DNA of 64,000 nucleotides, from assembly GCF_020905295.1 (NCBI RefSeq), contig NZ_JAJJMM010000001.1, positions 124,001-188,000 on the forward strand, in the 5' to 3' direction. The position numbers and the translations under genes are program-made. The DNA comes from Flavobacterium piscisymbiosum. GTDB taxonomy: Bacteria > Bacteroidota > Bacteroidia > Flavobacteriales > Flavobacteriaceae. Below the pieces are notes generated by a model. It was not told the DNA's origin. It saw nothing but the letters and a program-made list of their open reading frames with translations, and searched no databases. The first letter of the stretch is position 1; each line of letters starts with the position of its first letter. This document shows, piece by piece, positions 41,881-51,287 of the stretch.

Positions 41881-43563
41881 TTATTTTGGTTGACTTCTAA
41901 AAAAACGAGTTTCAAAGATAGCAGAATTACCCACATTATCAATCACTTCTATTTTTAAATCGTTTTCTCCTTCCAGCAAAAATTCATTATCAAAAGTATG
42001 CGTAATTCTTCTGGCTTTATTTTCATATTCAAATAAAACCCATTTTCCGTTCAGATATCCATTATAAGATTTTATGCCGGATGCAGCATCGCTAGTTGTA
42101 AAATCGATTTTTTTCTGGTCGCTGATCCATTTTCCCTCAACAGGTTTTGTAATTTTTATGACTGGAGCAATTGTATCGAGAACCAAACCGTATTGGCCCA
42201 ATATCTTAGCTTTTGCAGTAAAAGTATCCCCTTTTCTAATGGTTCCGTTATAACTTGTACCTTTCCCGATATACAATTTATCACGCAAAGATTCAGGATA
42301 AGTACTGTCCTTAATAGTAATGGTAAAGTTTGAATGTACCGGAACGGTATCATCATGAATGTAAATTCGGTTATTTTTTACATCAAAATTCATATTAAAA
42401 TCTTCGTAGAAAGTTCCTGCAGGAAAGAAAACCGACATATTATCTTTCTCGAAATTGGAGTCCTTATTATATTTAATAAAAAATTTTGACGTAACAGGTT
42501 CTGCCTGCACAAGCGGTGTTGCGGTATCATACTCAATTGGAACTGTAATTGAATTTTGATTTCCGTAAAAATCAGAAACTTCAATTCTGTAAGTAGAAGC
42601 CAGATTTGGCTGAGCCGAAATTATACCACGTTCTGAATCTGTTTTAACAATACTTAATGCAAAAGGCGTTTTCATGAAAAGTTTCTGAACACGCTGACTT
42701 GTCTTTTTATATCGCGAATAATCAATAAAGGCATTGATGTAACGCATTTCGTCAAACGAATAGGTATTAAACTGATAATTGTAATTTTGATTTCCGTTTA
42801 AAAAACTGGAAACATTAAAAACACCGTTTTTGTTATGAGAAACATCATCGGTATCAACAGCATTAATTCCAAAACCAATTTTTCCGTTTGTTTTTACTTT
42901 TCCTGCCAGATAAGTTCCGTCTTTTTGAAGCGTCATATTCACCAACAAAGGCTGTTTCGACTGATTCACCGTTGCATTGTCTAAAGGATAAACATACAAA
43001 CCAGAAAGCGTAGGTTTTTTAGTATCCTTAATATCTTTATCAAATCCAAAAAACATCGGATTGATCACAAATTCTGTTTTACTATCGCGAATTTCAAAAT
43101 GCAAATGTGGCCCTTCAGATGAACCTGTATTTCCGGAAAGTCCAATTATTTGCCCTTTTGTAACAGGCAATTCGTTTGGCTTAAGAAACATTTCGATTTC
43201 ATAAGCTTTTTCTTTATAATGCGTTTTTTTTACATAATCCAGAATTTCACCAACAGGAGTTTGTAAATGTCCATAAACTGAAGTATACCCATTTGAATGC
43301 GTAATATAAATACATTTTCCGTTTCCAAAAGTCGAAATTTTTATTCTTGAAACATATCCGTCAGCAATTGCGTGTACACTTAATCCTTCTCTTTGATTTG
43401 TTTTTAAATCGAAACCTGCATGAAAATGATTGGGCCTTAACTCTCCAAAATTACCGGAAAGCTGCATCGGGATATCAAGCGGTGCGCGGAAATCATTCTT
43501 TGGATATTGCGTTTGAGCAAAAATAAAAGGGCAAAAAAACAGGGCAAGTAGTGAGAATTTCAT
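41881..43563 (-). CDS. M23 family metallopeptidase
   Basis: A 560-residue protein from ATG 43563 (ATG 43572 and a TTG further upstream are less likely; the signal peptide LLALFFCPFIFAQ fits 43563). The LytM/M23 zinc domain is at about 45-195: HFHAGFDLK and HLHFEIRD supply the His/Asp ligands and catalytic His. The C-terminal 350 residues are beta-rich (Ig-like). It probably cuts peptidoglycan crosslinks or other peptides. First gene of an operon with a TonB receptor. Confidence 0.87.
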   Translation of the reverse strand: MKFSLLALFFCPFIFAQTQYPKNDFRAPLDIPMQLSGNFGELRPNHFHAGFDLKTNQREGLSVHAIADGYVSRIKISTFGNGKCIYITHSNGYTSVYGHLQTPVGEILDYVKKTHYKEKAYEIEMFLKPNELPVTKGQIIGLSGNTGSSEGPHLHFEIRDSKTEFVINPMFFGFDKDIKDTKKPTLSGLYVYPLDNATVNQSKQPLLVNMTLQKDGTYLAGKVKTNGKIGFGINAVDTDDVSHNKNGVFNVSSFLNGNQNYNYQFNTYSFDEMRYINAFIDYSRYKKTSQRVQKLFMKTPFALSIVKTDSERGIISAQPNLASTYRIEVSDFYGNQNSITVPIEYDTATPLVQAEPVTSKFFIKYNKDSNFEKDNMSVFFPAGTFYEDFNMNFDVKNNRIYIHDDTVPVHSNFTITIKDSTYPESLRDKLYIGKGTSYNGTIRKGDTFTAKAKILGQYGLVLDTIAPVIKITKPVEGKWISDQKKIDFTTSDAASGIKSYNGYLNGKWVLFEYENKARRITHTFDNEFLLEGENDLKIEVIDNVGNSAIFETRFFRSQPK

Positions 43564-43684
43564 AAGCAACATTTTTGCTAAGATAAAAAAATAAGAGGCC
43601 AAAACCGAGTAAAAAGCTACAAAAATACAATTGATTGAATTTCATTTAATTGGTTATTTTTAATGTAAAAAAATCGATAAAAAA

Positions 43685-43714
43685 TTGCATTAATAAAAAG
43701 GAATACTAACTTTG
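43685..43714 (+). promoter_or_regulatory. Promoter of the coiled-coil/zapA/6S/rny unit
   Basis: TTG (43685-43687), 19 bp, TAACTTTG (43707-43714): exact consensus, 28 bp before the first start codon. Confidence 0.8.
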
Positions 43715-43742
43715 TATGATTAAGTAATGAATAGGATTTACA

Positions 43743-44033
43743 ATGAGTGTAATTGCAGAAATAATTGATACTCTTGAATATAAAGTCGAAAAGCTTTTTG
43801 AGAAGTCAAAAGCTCTAGAAAAAAATAATCAGGTATTACGATTAGAACTAGCCAAAGCTGCGCAAATTATCCAGAAACAATCTGAAGAAATGGACGCTTT
43901 GAAAAAGCAATATGAAACACTTAAAATAGCCAATTCGTTGCTCGGCAGCGACAATAACAAGAGAGAGACAAAGCTTAAAATAAATTCATTAATTCGCGAA
44001 ATTGATTACTGTATAGCACAACTATCAGACTAG
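43743..44033 (+). CDS. Small coiled-coil protein upstream of ZapA
   Basis: A 96-residue, almost entirely helical protein with heptad spacing (EKLFEKSKALEKNNQVLRLELAKAAQ). It is separated from zapA by 6 bp and shares its promoter. The size, coiled coil and position recall ZapB, which partners ZapA at the FtsZ ring, but I cannot claim homology from sequence alone. Likely a division-site accessory. Confidence 0.7.
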   Translation: MSVIAEIIDTLEYKVEKLFEKSKALEKNNQVLRLELAKAAQIIQKQSEEMDALKKQYETLKIANSLLGSDNNKRETKLKINSLIREIDYCIAQLSD

Positions 44034-44039
44034 AAAGAC

Positions 44040-44333
44040 ATGGACGGAAAGCTAAGAATTAAAATATCAATTGCAGACAGAGTTTACCCATTAACGGTAG
44101 AACCTACTCAGGAAGAAGGACTTAGGAGTGCTTCAAAAAAAATTGATGCTATGATCAAGCAATTCGAAGAAAGTTACGCGGTTCGTGACAAACAAGATGT
44201 TCTGGCTATGTGTGCCTTGCAATTTGCATCACAAGTAGAACAAAAACAAATTGATAACGCAATCGATGGCGAAGAAACCATCGAAAGAATTAAAAGATTA
44301 AATTCGCTATTAGATCAATATCTCGAAAATTAA
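44040..44333 (+). CDS. zapA: Cell division protein ZapA
   Basis: A 97-residue protein that cross-links FtsZ filaments. The N-terminal globular part (LRIKISIADRVYPLTVEPTQ) is followed by a long helix (EEGLRSASKKIDAMIKQF ... QDVLAMCALQFASQ) and a C-terminal coiled coil, the ZapA layout. Located between a ZapB-like coiled-coil gene and a 6S-like RNA, a synteny also seen with ssrS in other phyla. Confidence 0.9.
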   Translation: MDGKLRIKISIADRVYPLTVEPTQEEGLRSASKKIDAMIKQFEESYAVRDKQDVLAMCALQFASQVEQKQIDNAIDGEETIERIKRLNSLLDQYLEN

Positions 44334-44353
44334 ACGTTCTTTACAGAAACTAA

Positions 44354-44521
44354 GATACTGCCTACATTAGTTCACAATTGGTAAACTCAACACTAACAAA
44401 TTAAAGTGAGTGAATCTTCGCTACTATAGTATGCCATGCTTCGGCAAGGAAACTTGAACAGTGAGTTAGCTCAAAACTTGTCTTTACGAGTTTATTCAAG
44501 CAATTAATGTAGGCTTTTTTT
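44354..44521 (+). ncRNA. ssrS: 6S-like RNA
   Basis: About 160 nt between zapA and rny. The ends pair perfectly (GCCTACATT 44360-44368 with AATGTAGGC 44506-44514), and the 3' arm runs into T7, forming closing stem plus terminator. The middle contains a weakly paired bubble and a small apical hairpin (TGCC / GGCA around 44433-44450). Length, overall rod shape and location downstream of zapA match 6S RNA, which binds RNA polymerase in stationary phase. No open frame covers it. A covariance search would settle it. Confidence 0.7.
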
Positions 44522-44541
44522 ATATATAAATTTTAACAAAC

Positions 44542-46104
44542 ATGGACATAATAACGATCATTATTTCAGGTATTATAGGGATTGCGGCAGGTTTTGCAAT
44601 CGCTAAAATTATCGAAAAAAGCAATATTTCTAATCTAATCAAGAACGCAAAAAAAGAAGCTTCTTCAATTTTAAAAGATGCTAATTTAGAAGCCGAAAAC
44701 ATTAAAAAAGATAAAATTCTTCAGGCAAAAGAAAAATTCATTGAATTAAAATCTGAGCACGAACAAGTAATTTTAGCCAGAGATAAAAAAGTAGCCGAAG
44801 TAGAAAAAAGAGTTCGCGATAAAGAATCTCAAATTTCTAACGAACTTTCTAAAGCCAAAAAAGTTAACGACGATTTTGAAGCTAAAACAAACGAGTACAA
44901 TAACAAAATTGAAGTTTTAGATAAAAAACAAGCTGAAGTTGACAAATTACACAAAAGTCAACTGCAACAACTTGAAGTAATTTCAGGGCTTTCTGCCGAA
45001 GAAGCAAAAGAACAATTGGTTGAAGGCTTAAAAGCTGAAGCTAAGAGTAAAGCAATGTCTCATATTCAGGACACTATTGAAGAGGCAAAACTTACAGCGC
45101 AACAAGAAGCTAAGAAAATCATCATCAACACTATTCAAAGAGTTGGAACTGAAGAAGCAGTTGAGAATTGCGTATCAGTTTTCAACATTGAATCTGATGA
45201 TGTAAAAGGTAGAATTATTGGTCGTGAAGGTCGTAACATTAGAGCGCTTGAAGCTGCAACGGGAGTAGAAATCATTGTTGACGATACACCGGAAGCTATT
45301 ATTCTTTCTTGTTTTGATCCGGTTCGTAGAGAAATTGCACGTTTGTCATTGCACAAATTGGTAACTGACGGACGTATTCACCCGGCAAGAATTGAAGAAG
45401 TTGTGGCTAAAACGGCTAAACAAATCGATGATGAAATTATCGAAGTTGGTAAACGTACGGTTATTGACTTAGGAATTCACGGTTTACATCCAGAATTGAT
45501 AAAAGTAGTGGGTAGAATGAAATACCGTTCTTCTTACGGACAAAACTTATTACAACACTCAAGAGAAGTTTCTAAACTTTGTGGTATCATGGCAGCCGAA
45601 TTAGGGCTTAACGTAAAACTGGCAAAAAGAGCAGGTTTACTACATGATATTGGTAAAGTACCGGATACCGAAAGTGATTTACCTCACGCATTGTTAGGTA
45701 TGCAATGGGCGGAGAAATATGGTGAAAAAGAAGAAGTTTGTAACGCCATTGGAGCTCACCACGACGAGATCGAAATGAAATCATTACTTTCTCCTATTGT
45801 TCAGGTTTGTGATGCTATTTCAGGAGCAAGACCAGGTGCAAGACGTCAGGTTTTAGATTCTTACATTCAACGTTTGAAAGATCTTGAAGAAGTAGCTTAC
45901 GGTTTCAGCGGTGTAAAAAATGCATACGCAATTCAGGCTGGTAGAGAACTTCGTGTAATTGTAGAAAGCGAAAAAGTTTCTGATGATAACGCAGCAAACT
46001 TATCTTTCGAAATTTCACAAAAAATTCAAACTGAAATGACTTATCCAGGTCAGGTAAAAGTTACTGTAATTAGAGAAACAAGAGCAGTTAATATTGCGAA
46101 GTAA
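44542..46104 (+). CDS. rny: Ribonuclease Y
   Basis: A 520-residue membrane-anchored endoribonuclease that initiates mRNA decay. One N-terminal transmembrane segment ([19 protein letters not shown]), a long coiled coil (about 30-200), a KH domain ([19 protein letters not shown] at about 222-240), and an HD domain ([21 protein letters not shown] with the HD pair, then GAHHDEIE). Full length. Followed by a strong terminator. Confidence 0.95.
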   Translation: MDIITIIISGIIGIAAGFAIAKIIEKSNISNLIKNAKKEASSILKDANLEAENIKKDKILQAKEKFIELKSEHEQVILARDKKVAEVEKRVRDKESQISNELSKAKKVNDDFEAKTNEYNNKIEVLDKKQAEVDKLHKSQLQQLEVISGLSAEEAKEQLVEGLKAEAKSKAMSHIQDTIEEAKLTAQQEAKKIIINTIQRVGTEEAVENCVSVFNIESDDVKGRIIGREGRNIRALEAATGVEIIVDDTPEAIILSCFDPVRREIARLSLHKLVTDGRIHPARIEEVVAKTAKQIDDEIIEVGKRTVIDLGIHGLHPELIKVVGRMKYRSSYGQNLLQHSREVSKLCGIMAAELGLNVKLAKRAGLLHDIGKVPDTESDLPHALLGMQWAEKYGEKEEVCNAIGAHHDEIEMKSLLSPIVQVCDAISGARPGARRQVLDSYIQRLKDLEEVAYGFSGVKNAYAIQAGRELRVIVESEKVSDDNAANLSFEISQKIQTEMTYPGQVKVTVIRETRAVNIAK

Positions 46105-46120
46105 TCTCGAAACTCTATAA

Positions 46121-46159
46121 AATAATAAAGGCTATCTTCTACAGATAGCCTTTATTATT
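46121..46159. terminator. Terminator between rny and the PAS kinase gene
   Basis: Perfect 17-bp stem around AAAGGCTATCT / AGATAGCCTTT with a 5-base loop, between convergent genes. Confidence 0.88.
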
Positions 46160-46176
46160 TATATCAATTTAGGATT

Positions 46177-47700
46177 TTAAACATCGTTAAAGATGATTTT
46201 AAAACTAGTCCCTACTCCAACCTCACTTTCAACAGAAATAGTCCCTTTCATAGCTTCAATTTGATTTCTGGTTATGTATAAACCAATTCCGCGGGCTTCC
46301 TGGTGTTTATGAAATGTTTTATACATGCCAAATAATAAATCACCGTATACATTCAAATCGATACCTAATCCGTTATCTGTAATTTTTAAGGATTTATGTC
46401 CTTCGGGTTCAATCGAAAAATCAAACACAATAACAGGGTCCCGATCCGGATGGGCATATTTTATTGCATTTGTGGCAAAATTCAACAAAACACTTTCCAT
46501 ATAAGCCGGATTAAAATTAATCGTCAAATACTTCGGAACGTTATTTATTATCGTAACATTCTTTTGTTTATCAAATCCTTTAATAGTCGAGATTGTTTTG
46601 TCAATATATTCGCAAAGCTTCAATGGTACAACAGCAATATTGATGTTGCTTTGCGTTTTTACAATCTGAGTTAAATTTGAAATTGTATCATTCAAATCGT
46701 TAGAAACGGTTCTTAAATGCTCTAGCATTTCATTGACAGTTTGTCTTTCGATATCAGCATCAATAAAGTCCAAAATCGATTTTATATTGCCGGCTTGCGT
46801 ATTTAAGTTATGCGAAACGATATGCGAAAAATTCACCAGTCGGCTATTTTGATCGCTGTATAATTTCATGGTTTTTAAAAGTTCTAACTCTTTTTCCTTT
46901 TGCAAAGAAACATCGGTATGCGTACCAATAACACGTAATGGTTTTCCGTTTTCATCCCTTTTGATCACTTTTCCGCGATCGAGAATCCATTTATAATTAC
47001 CGCTCGACGTCATGACACGATGGTAATTTTCGTAATACGGAATCTTATTATCAAAGTGTTCCTGAATATCCGAATAATATTTAGGCAAATCATCAGGATG
47101 CACAATTTTATCCCAGCGTTCCGGATCATCAAAAATATCAGTCGATTCGAGTTCCAGAATTTTAAGCGATAAAGAAGAATAAAAAACATTATTGGTCACC
47201 ATATCCCAATCCCAGATTCCGGCAGTTGATGCGTCTAAAGCGAATTGAAAACGCTCTTCGGATATCCGCAGTTTTTCTTCCTTATCTTTTAGTTCTGTAA
47301 TATCAGAGACATGACCGTAAAAACTAACACAACCATCTGAAGGAGATAATTCGGTTTTAGAAGAAATTTTAAACCAACGCAATCCTTTTTTCGGAAGAAC
47401 AGCCCTAAATTCAATCTCCCACGGCTTTACTTCTCTTCGCGCTTTGACTAAGGAATCAAAAAAGAAATCACGATCCTGAGGGAAAATTCTATCGTAAATA
47501 ATGAGTTTTGGATCACTTGAAAACATTTCGGCGGTAAGCTCAAAAATTTCATCAGCAGATTTACTGACAAGTGGAAAAGAATAATTGTTATCACAATCAA
47601 TGACAAACTGAAAAAGCAAATCAGGCATTTCTGCAAATAACTTCTTATAAAAATTATTCACCTCTAAGCAGTCCTCATTTCCATATAAATCAAAAACCAT
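46177..47700 (-). CDS. Soluble PAS-domain histidine kinase (orphan)
   Basis: A 507-residue kinase with no membrane segment. Two PAS/PAC units at about 18-140 and 150-275 (second one PAS_3 type: WDWDMVTNNVFYS, IVHPDDLPKYY, VIGTHTDVS). H-box VNFSHIVSHNLNTQAGNI at about 291-308 (phospho-His in SHNLNT), N-box LLNFATNAIKYA and G-box GIGLYITRN. No response regulator is nearby, so its partner is elsewhere. Senses a cytoplasmic cue, type unknown. Confidence 0.9.
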   Translation of the reverse strand: MVFDLYGNEDCLEVNNFYKKLFAEMPDLLFQFVIDCDNNYSFPLVSKSADEIFELTAEMFSSDPKLIIYDRIFPQDRDFFFDSLVKARREVKPWEIEFRAVLPKKGLRWFKISSKTELSPSDGCVSFYGHVSDITELKDKEEKLRISEERFQFALDASTAGIWDWDMVTNNVFYSSLSLKILELESTDIFDDPERWDKIVHPDDLPKYYSDIQEHFDNKIPYYENYHRVMTSSGNYKWILDRGKVIKRDENGKPLRVIGTHTDVSLQKEKELELLKTMKLYSDQNSRLVNFSHIVSHNLNTQAGNIKSILDFIDADIERQTVNEMLEHLRTVSNDLNDTISNLTQIVKTQSNINIAVVPLKLCEYIDKTISTIKGFDKQKNVTIINNVPKYLTINFNPAYMESVLLNFATNAIKYAHPDRDPVIVFDFSIEPEGHKSLKITDNGLGIDLNVYGDLLFGMYKTFHKHQEARGIGLYITRNQIEAMKGTISVESEVGVGTSFKIIFNDV

Positions 47701-47845
47701 ACGCTACTTATTTTACTTAAATTTAGTGATCAAAATAACATTTAACACAATAAAAGCGCTGTTTATCGATCTTATCTGCCTTTAGTAGAAAATACATCAC
47801 AATATATTAAATTTTCACTTAAAATAACTGGTCATCGCAAAAAAA

Positions 47846-48742
47846 TTATTTTCGAGGATGATAAGAATGCATTACTTCTTTTAGAAAACTTCGATCCAGA
47901 TGCACATAAATTTCAGTAGTTGTGATAGACTCATGTCCCAACATTAATTGAATCGATCTTAAATCGGCTCCATTTTCAAGTAAATGAGTAGCAAACGAAT
48001 GCCTCAAAGTATGCGGACTAATACTTTTATGCAAATTTATTTTTACTGCCAGATCTTTGATAATCGTAAAAATCATGGCACGAGTAAGCTGGTTACCTCT
48101 TCGGTTCAGGAACAAAGTATCTTCGTGACCTTTTTTTATCGTTAGATTTACGCGAACTTCTTTGTGATAAATCTGTATGTATTTTTGAGTCAATTTCCCA
48201 ATAGGCACAAAACGCTCTTTGTTTCCTTTTCCGGTGATTTTTATAAACCCTTCATCAAAAAACAAATCGGAAATTTTGAGCGAAACCAGTTCCGAAACCC
48301 TAAGTCCGCAACCGTATAAAGTTTCTAACATGGCTCGATTTCGTTCGCCTTCATTAGAACTTAAATCAATAGCCGCAATAAGCGCATCAATTTCTTGTAC
48401 CGATAAAGTATCGGGTAATTTACGGCCTGTCTTTGGTGTTTCGATTAATTCCAGCGGATTGTCATTTCTGTAATCTTCAAAAACCAGGTAATTAAAAAAA
48501 CTTTTTAAGCCTGAAATAATCCGGGCTTGCGAACGCGGATTAACTTCTTTAGCAACAGCATATATAAATTGCTGAATCGTTTCGTCATTAATTTTTAAAG
48601 GAGAAACTTCAATTTGATTGGTTTCTAAAAAAAGACACAATCGTTCGATATCAAAACCATAATTTTCGATAGTGTTTTTAGACAGTCCTCTTTCGATCCT
48701 TAAATACGATTGATAATCTTTGATGTATCGGTTCCAATTCAT
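47846..48742 (-). CDS. xerD: Tyrosine recombinase XerD
   Basis: A 298-residue site-specific recombinase. N-terminal SAM-like domain (YLRIERGLSKNTIENYGFD), catalytic domain with Arg in YGCGLRVSEL, Lys in GKGNKERFVP, HTLRHSFATHLL, and nucleophile Tyr in TTTEIYVHLD. With XerC (not in window) it resolves chromosome dimers at dif. No dif-like site or integrated element is visible next to it. Confidence 0.92.
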   Translation of the reverse strand: MNWNRYIKDYQSYLRIERGLSKNTIENYGFDIERLCLFLETNQIEVSPLKINDETIQQFIYAVAKEVNPRSQARIISGLKSFFNYLVFEDYRNDNPLELIETPKTGRKLPDTLSVQEIDALIAAIDLSSNEGERNRAMLETLYGCGLRVSELVSLKISDLFFDEGFIKITGKGNKERFVPIGKLTQKYIQIYHKEVRVNLTIKKGHEDTLFLNRRGNQLTRAMIFTIIKDLAVKINLHKSISPHTLRHSFATHLLENGADLRSIQLMLGHESITTTEIYVHLDRSFLKEVMHSYHPRK

Positions 48743-48776
48743 ACTTACAAAGTAAAAACATTTTTAGACATAAAAA

Positions 48777-48800
48777 AACCTTCCTGAATCAGGAAGGTTT
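48777..48800 (-). terminator. Terminator of barrel protein gene 1
   Basis: AAACCTTCCTG / CAGGAAGGTTT, loop AAT. Nearly the same hairpin is used at 49545 and, shorter, at 51238. Confidence 0.8.
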
Positions 48801-48823
48801 ATAAAATTATGTCGTTGTAAATT

Positions 48824-49411
48824 TTAAAATTTATAGGCTAATGATAAGGCAAAATTGCTGTTTTTAAAGCTTGCATTATAGAAATCAGGATAATCATCGT
48901 AATCATCAGGAACATCTGCGATATCAGAAAGCCCAATGGTATAACGAAAACCTACAGAAAGATCTTCTGTAAAATTATACCCCAAACCTAGATTAAGACC
49001 AAAGTCTGACGATTTATACAAATCACCAATGTCTTCGCCTCTACTTTTAGCTGATAATAAAAGCCCAATCTGTGGCCCGGCTTCGACACTAAAAGCATCT
49101 GTAATATAATATTTAGCTAAAACCGGAATGTTTAAATAATTGAGTTTGACATTGGTATTCGAATCTCCATCATACCCTTCAACAGTAGTACCTTGTGTAG
49201 AAAACAAAAACTCAGGTTGAATTGCAAATTTTTTCGAAACTTTTATTTCTGCAAATCCCCCAATATGAAAACCGGCTAAGGATTTAACATCTTCCTGATA
49301 ACCCGTAAAATTTGAAATATTCAAACCTCCTTTTACTCCAAATCTGGTTGATTGCGCATTCGCAAATACAAATACCATGCATGTTACAATTGATAAAGTA
49401 ATTTTTCTCAT
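48824..49411 (-). CDS. Outer membrane beta-barrel protein 1 (PorT-like)
   Basis: A 195-residue protein from ATG 49411, where the signal peptide MRKITLSIVTCMVFVFANAQ begins (an in-frame extension to 49447 lacks support). Eight-strand type barrel with FGVKGGLNISNFTGYQ, FAIQPEFLFSTQGT, AGPQIGLLLSAKSRG, GLNLGLGYNFTEDLSVGFRYTIGLSDIADV and C-terminal ALSLAYKF. Closest relative in the window is the protein at 51976-52551. Function unknown. Confidence 0.85.
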   Translation of the reverse strand: MRKITLSIVTCMVFVFANAQSTRFGVKGGLNISNFTGYQEDVKSLAGFHIGGFAEIKVSKKFAIQPEFLFSTQGTTVEGYDGDSNTNVKLNYLNIPVLAKYYITDAFSVEAGPQIGLLLSAKSRGEDIGDLYKSSDFGLNLGLGYNFTEDLSVGFRYTIGLSDIADVPDDYDDYPDFYNASFKNSNFALSLAYKF

Positions 49412-49544
49412 TTCTATAAATTTAAAATTAATGAACAAAAACAACAATAAAAAACAGAATATTCTTATACAAATATAAAGATTTATCTTTAACCTACTTT
49501 TTTAAGTAATTAATTTTCAAAACCATAACAAGTACAAATAAAAA

Positions 49545-49571
49545 AAACCTTCCTGGATCAGGAAGGTTTTA
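49545..49571 (-). terminator. Terminator of the 520-residue lipoprotein gene
   Basis: AAAACCTTCCTG / CAGGAAGGTTTT with loop GAT. Confidence 0.8.
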
Positions 49572-49586
49572 TCTAAAAATATAAAT

Positions 49587-51149
49587 TTATTGAACTCTTG
49601 TTGGCTCAACACTTATAGAATACAAACCAGAATTATATTGTCTAGTTGTATAAGCGGTTCCCGTAGTTCCTATAATAACATTATCAGCAAAATTAACTAT
49701 TACATCACCAAGCATATCATTTCCTTGGGTGAAGGTTCTTTGAACAGTACTTGTTTTAACAACTTTTTGACTTGTACCATATTTAAGACCAACTTTTACT
49801 AATTCACCAAAAAAACTGCCACTTGCTTCTACACTAAAATTAGATGCAAACTCAACACTTCTTGATTCGGTTAAAATAGTTGTTTCAGTAAGATCCACCT
49901 CCTCAATATCTATTTTAATTGTAGATGCATATTGATCCAAATCCCAATTAAAAATTGGAATATTTAAATTAACATTTTTCAAACTATTAATTTGTCTGTA
50001 ATAAAAATAATGACCAAACCCAGTTCTTTCACCTCTTATAAAAGTACAATCAAATAAATCATTTCCTGTTGCAGTAAAATATTTTATTATTTCACTACCA
50101 ATACCATTTTTACCATTAACAATAGTGCGTATTTTAAATTCAAAATTCCCACCAGTCCACGAGCCACCTGATAAAATATTACCTGTTGAATTACCAAGTG
50201 CCTTTTCACCTAATGTTGGATCCCCCGTTTGATCTGCAATTGTATTGTAAGCCGCAGTTGGATTTCCTTGCAATGAAAAAGACGTAATAGTCTCTTGAAA
50301 GTCATATTTGAATGGCCCCTTAGGCGTTCCTGGCGTTATATTATAATAAATATAATCTCGTTGCCAGCCATCAACATTTGATCCCGTGTATGTATTATAA
50401 GCCGTAATAACTTTTGGATCTAATACTGCCGAACTAACTGTCCTTAAAAACCCATTTTTAGAATTCTTAGATTTATCAAAACAATCATCTAAAAATTTAT
50501 ACTCTACACCATTAACTCGACTAACCAAACTAGTTTTTATATTTTTATTATTAGAAATGTTATTAGAAACTATTCTTTCGTTGTTTTTTAATACAATTAC
50601 TGGAAAAGCAGGAGTATATTTTGCTTCAATAATTTCTTCAGAACCATCTTGATTAATAACAGGAACATCATTTGAAGTAGTAAGTCTAATTGCAACTGCC
50701 GGAATTTGAGTTTGAGTATCCCATATTTCAGCAGAAAAAGAATTCTCCGGTAATTCAGGAACAAAAATTGTCAATGTTGGATTATTAATTTCTATTTGAT
50801 TTAAAAGAGCTTCACTACCCAAATTTTTAATTAAACTTTGTCGTACCGTTATATTATTCTCTAATTTCTCATCTTTAATAGTTTGATACAATACATCATA
50901 ATCATTATCAAACATTTTTAAAGATTCACTTTTAATTAAATCTCGCAACGCTTTACTTTCATTTAACGATTTTACTAACGCTTTTCCAAACTCTCTTTTA
51001 AGATTTGAATCTGCATCGTATAATTTTTCAACCGTTAATTCATTCTTTTCCTTAGTTGTTGGATCAACATTTTCATTTTGATTGTCGCAGCTGGAAAAAG
51101 CTAATAAATAAAAAAAACTAAATAATGATAATTTAAAACTTCTGTTCAT
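49587..51149 (-). CDS. Hypothetical lipoprotein, possibly beta-pore-forming
   Basis: A 520-residue protein from ATG 51149 (lipobox Phe-Ser-Ser-Cys at about residue 21). An N-terminal helical part (50-120) is followed by a beta-rich region. Residues about 430-500 alternate polar Ser/Thr and hydrophobic residues in long strands (VEFASNFSVEASGSFFGEL, KVGLKYGTSQKVVKTSTVQ) around a Gly-rich turn, resembling the insertion hairpin of aerolysin/ETX-MTX2 toxins. That is inference by pattern only; I recognise no family. AT-rich relative to its neighbours and set inside a barrel-protein cluster. Confidence 0.6.
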   Translation of the reverse strand: MNRSFKLSLFSFFYLLAFSSCDNQNENVDPTTKEKNELTVEKLYDADSNLKREFGKALVKSLNESKALRDLIKSESLKMFDNDYDVLYQTIKDEKLENNITVRQSLIKNLGSEALLNQIEINNPTLTIFVPELPENSFSAEIWDTQTQIPAVAIRLTTSNDVPVINQDGSEEIIEAKYTPAFPVIVLKNNERIVSNNISNNKNIKTSLVSRVNGVEYKFLDDCFDKSKNSKNGFLRTVSSAVLDPKVITAYNTYTGSNVDGWQRDYIYYNITPGTPKGPFKYDFQETITSFSLQGNPTAAYNTIADQTGDPTLGEKALGNSTGNILSGGSWTGGNFEFKIRTIVNGKNGIGSEIIKYFTATGNDLFDCTFIRGERTGFGHYFYYRQINSLKNVNLNIPIFNWDLDQYASTIKIDIEEVDLTETTILTESRSVEFASNFSVEASGSFFGELVKVGLKYGTSQKVVKTSTVQRTFTQGNDMLGDVIVNFADNVIIGTTGTAYTTRQYNSGLYSISVEPTRVQ

Positions 51150-51237
51150 AATGTAATTACTTTTTAAGTTAATATTACACAATTATAAGTTTTTTTTCAC
51201 AATAAACAATATTAAATTAAATATTTTCTTATAAATA

Positions 51238-51266
51238 AAAAAACCTTCCAATTTAGGAAGGTTTTT
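51238..51266 (-). terminator. Terminator of barrel protein gene 2
   Basis: AAACCTTCC / GGAAGGTTT stem, T run on minus strand. Confidence 0.75.
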
Positions 51267-51287
51267 AAAATATGTTATCTATTCTAA

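Noticed and set aside
47846..48742. xerD considered as integrase of a mobile island carrying the barrel cluster
   Set aside because: Sequence fits housekeeping XerD; no attachment-site repeats, tRNA or transposase in 48743-54384.
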